From assembly GCA_034401795.1 (NCBI GenBank), contig JAVVLW010001650.1, positions 1 to 64,000 of the forward strand: DNA of 64,000 nt, given 5' to 3'. The position numbers were made by a program, and so were the translations under genes. The notes beneath the pieces are model-generated. The model saw only the letters and a list, made by a program, of their open reading frames with translations, had not been told where the DNA came from and searched no databases. This stretch comes from Chaetoderma sp. LZ-2023a (Eukaryota; Mollusca; Caudofoveata; Chaetodermatida; Chaetodermatidae). Positions 63,951 to 64,000 of this stretch are shown here, piece by piece; the first letter of the stretch is position 1, and the number at the start of each line of letters is the position of its first letter.

Positions 63951-64000
63951 TCTAGTGAATATCGTGACACTAATTTGACTGGTAGCTTTTTGCAGGTGTG
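63951..64000. mobile_element. P2 MITE core, cut by the window edge
   Basis: GTGAATATCGTGACACTAAT then TTGACTGGTAGCTTTTTGCA matches the left arm of the hairpin core. Confidence 0.55.

Overview
The window is animal nuclear DNA: intron-rich, AT-rich, and packed with palindromic miniature transposons, LINE fragments, Helitron-like tandem-repeat elements and one DIRS-type retroelement. Elements with nucleosome-sized tandem monomers, an ACGG-type microsatellite and a terminal hairpin, together with the mix of PAN, EGF and thrombospondin-type exons, fit a lophotrochozoan and most likely a mollusc. That assignment is inference; no species marker is present.

Two host loci can be read from splice signals and protein motifs, although their exons are too short to stand out as long open frames. 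On the minus strand in the first 12.3 kb are an exon with a signal peptide and PAN/apple fold (11925-12254), an EGF exon (9293-9428) that joins it in phase, a doubtful exon (6885-7147), and a phase 1-1 thrombospondin type-1 exon (3511-3690). On the plus strand a complete four-exon Tctex1-type dynein light chain gene, closest to DYNLT5, runs from 37531 to 59597 and encodes 174 residues. Its second intron is about 17.9 kb and its third exon follows directly on a miniature transposon.

Layout. 1-3.5 kb: edge of an envelope-bearing retroelement fossil. 3.5-12.3 kb: minus-strand PAN/EGF/TSP1 exons with miniature transposons between them. 12.3-30.6 kb: no host gene seen; a 170-bp tandem array carrying nuclear-receptor-like palindromes, hAT-like elements (one with a perfect 8-bp target duplication inside a LINE), two nucleosome-length tandem arrays and LINE ends. 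30.7-36.4 kb: a broken DIRS-type element on the minus strand with inverted ends and its internal complementary region. 36.5-59.6 kb: the dynein light chain gene; its big intron holds more LINE ends, a tRNA-type SINE head, promoter-like repeats, and at 53.6-53.8 kb a textbook heat-shock promoter pointing antisense to the host gene. 59.6-64 kb: LINE end, Helitron-like elements, a small hAT-like element and the edge of another palindromic MITE.

The most unusual signals are the antisense heat-shock promoter nested in the intron, the tandem array of AGGTCAnnnTGACCT palindromes, a palindromic MITE family that spreads perfect CRE sites and appears to have seeded a 21-bp minisatellite, and a duplicated promoter-like cassette with C/EBP-type palindromes.
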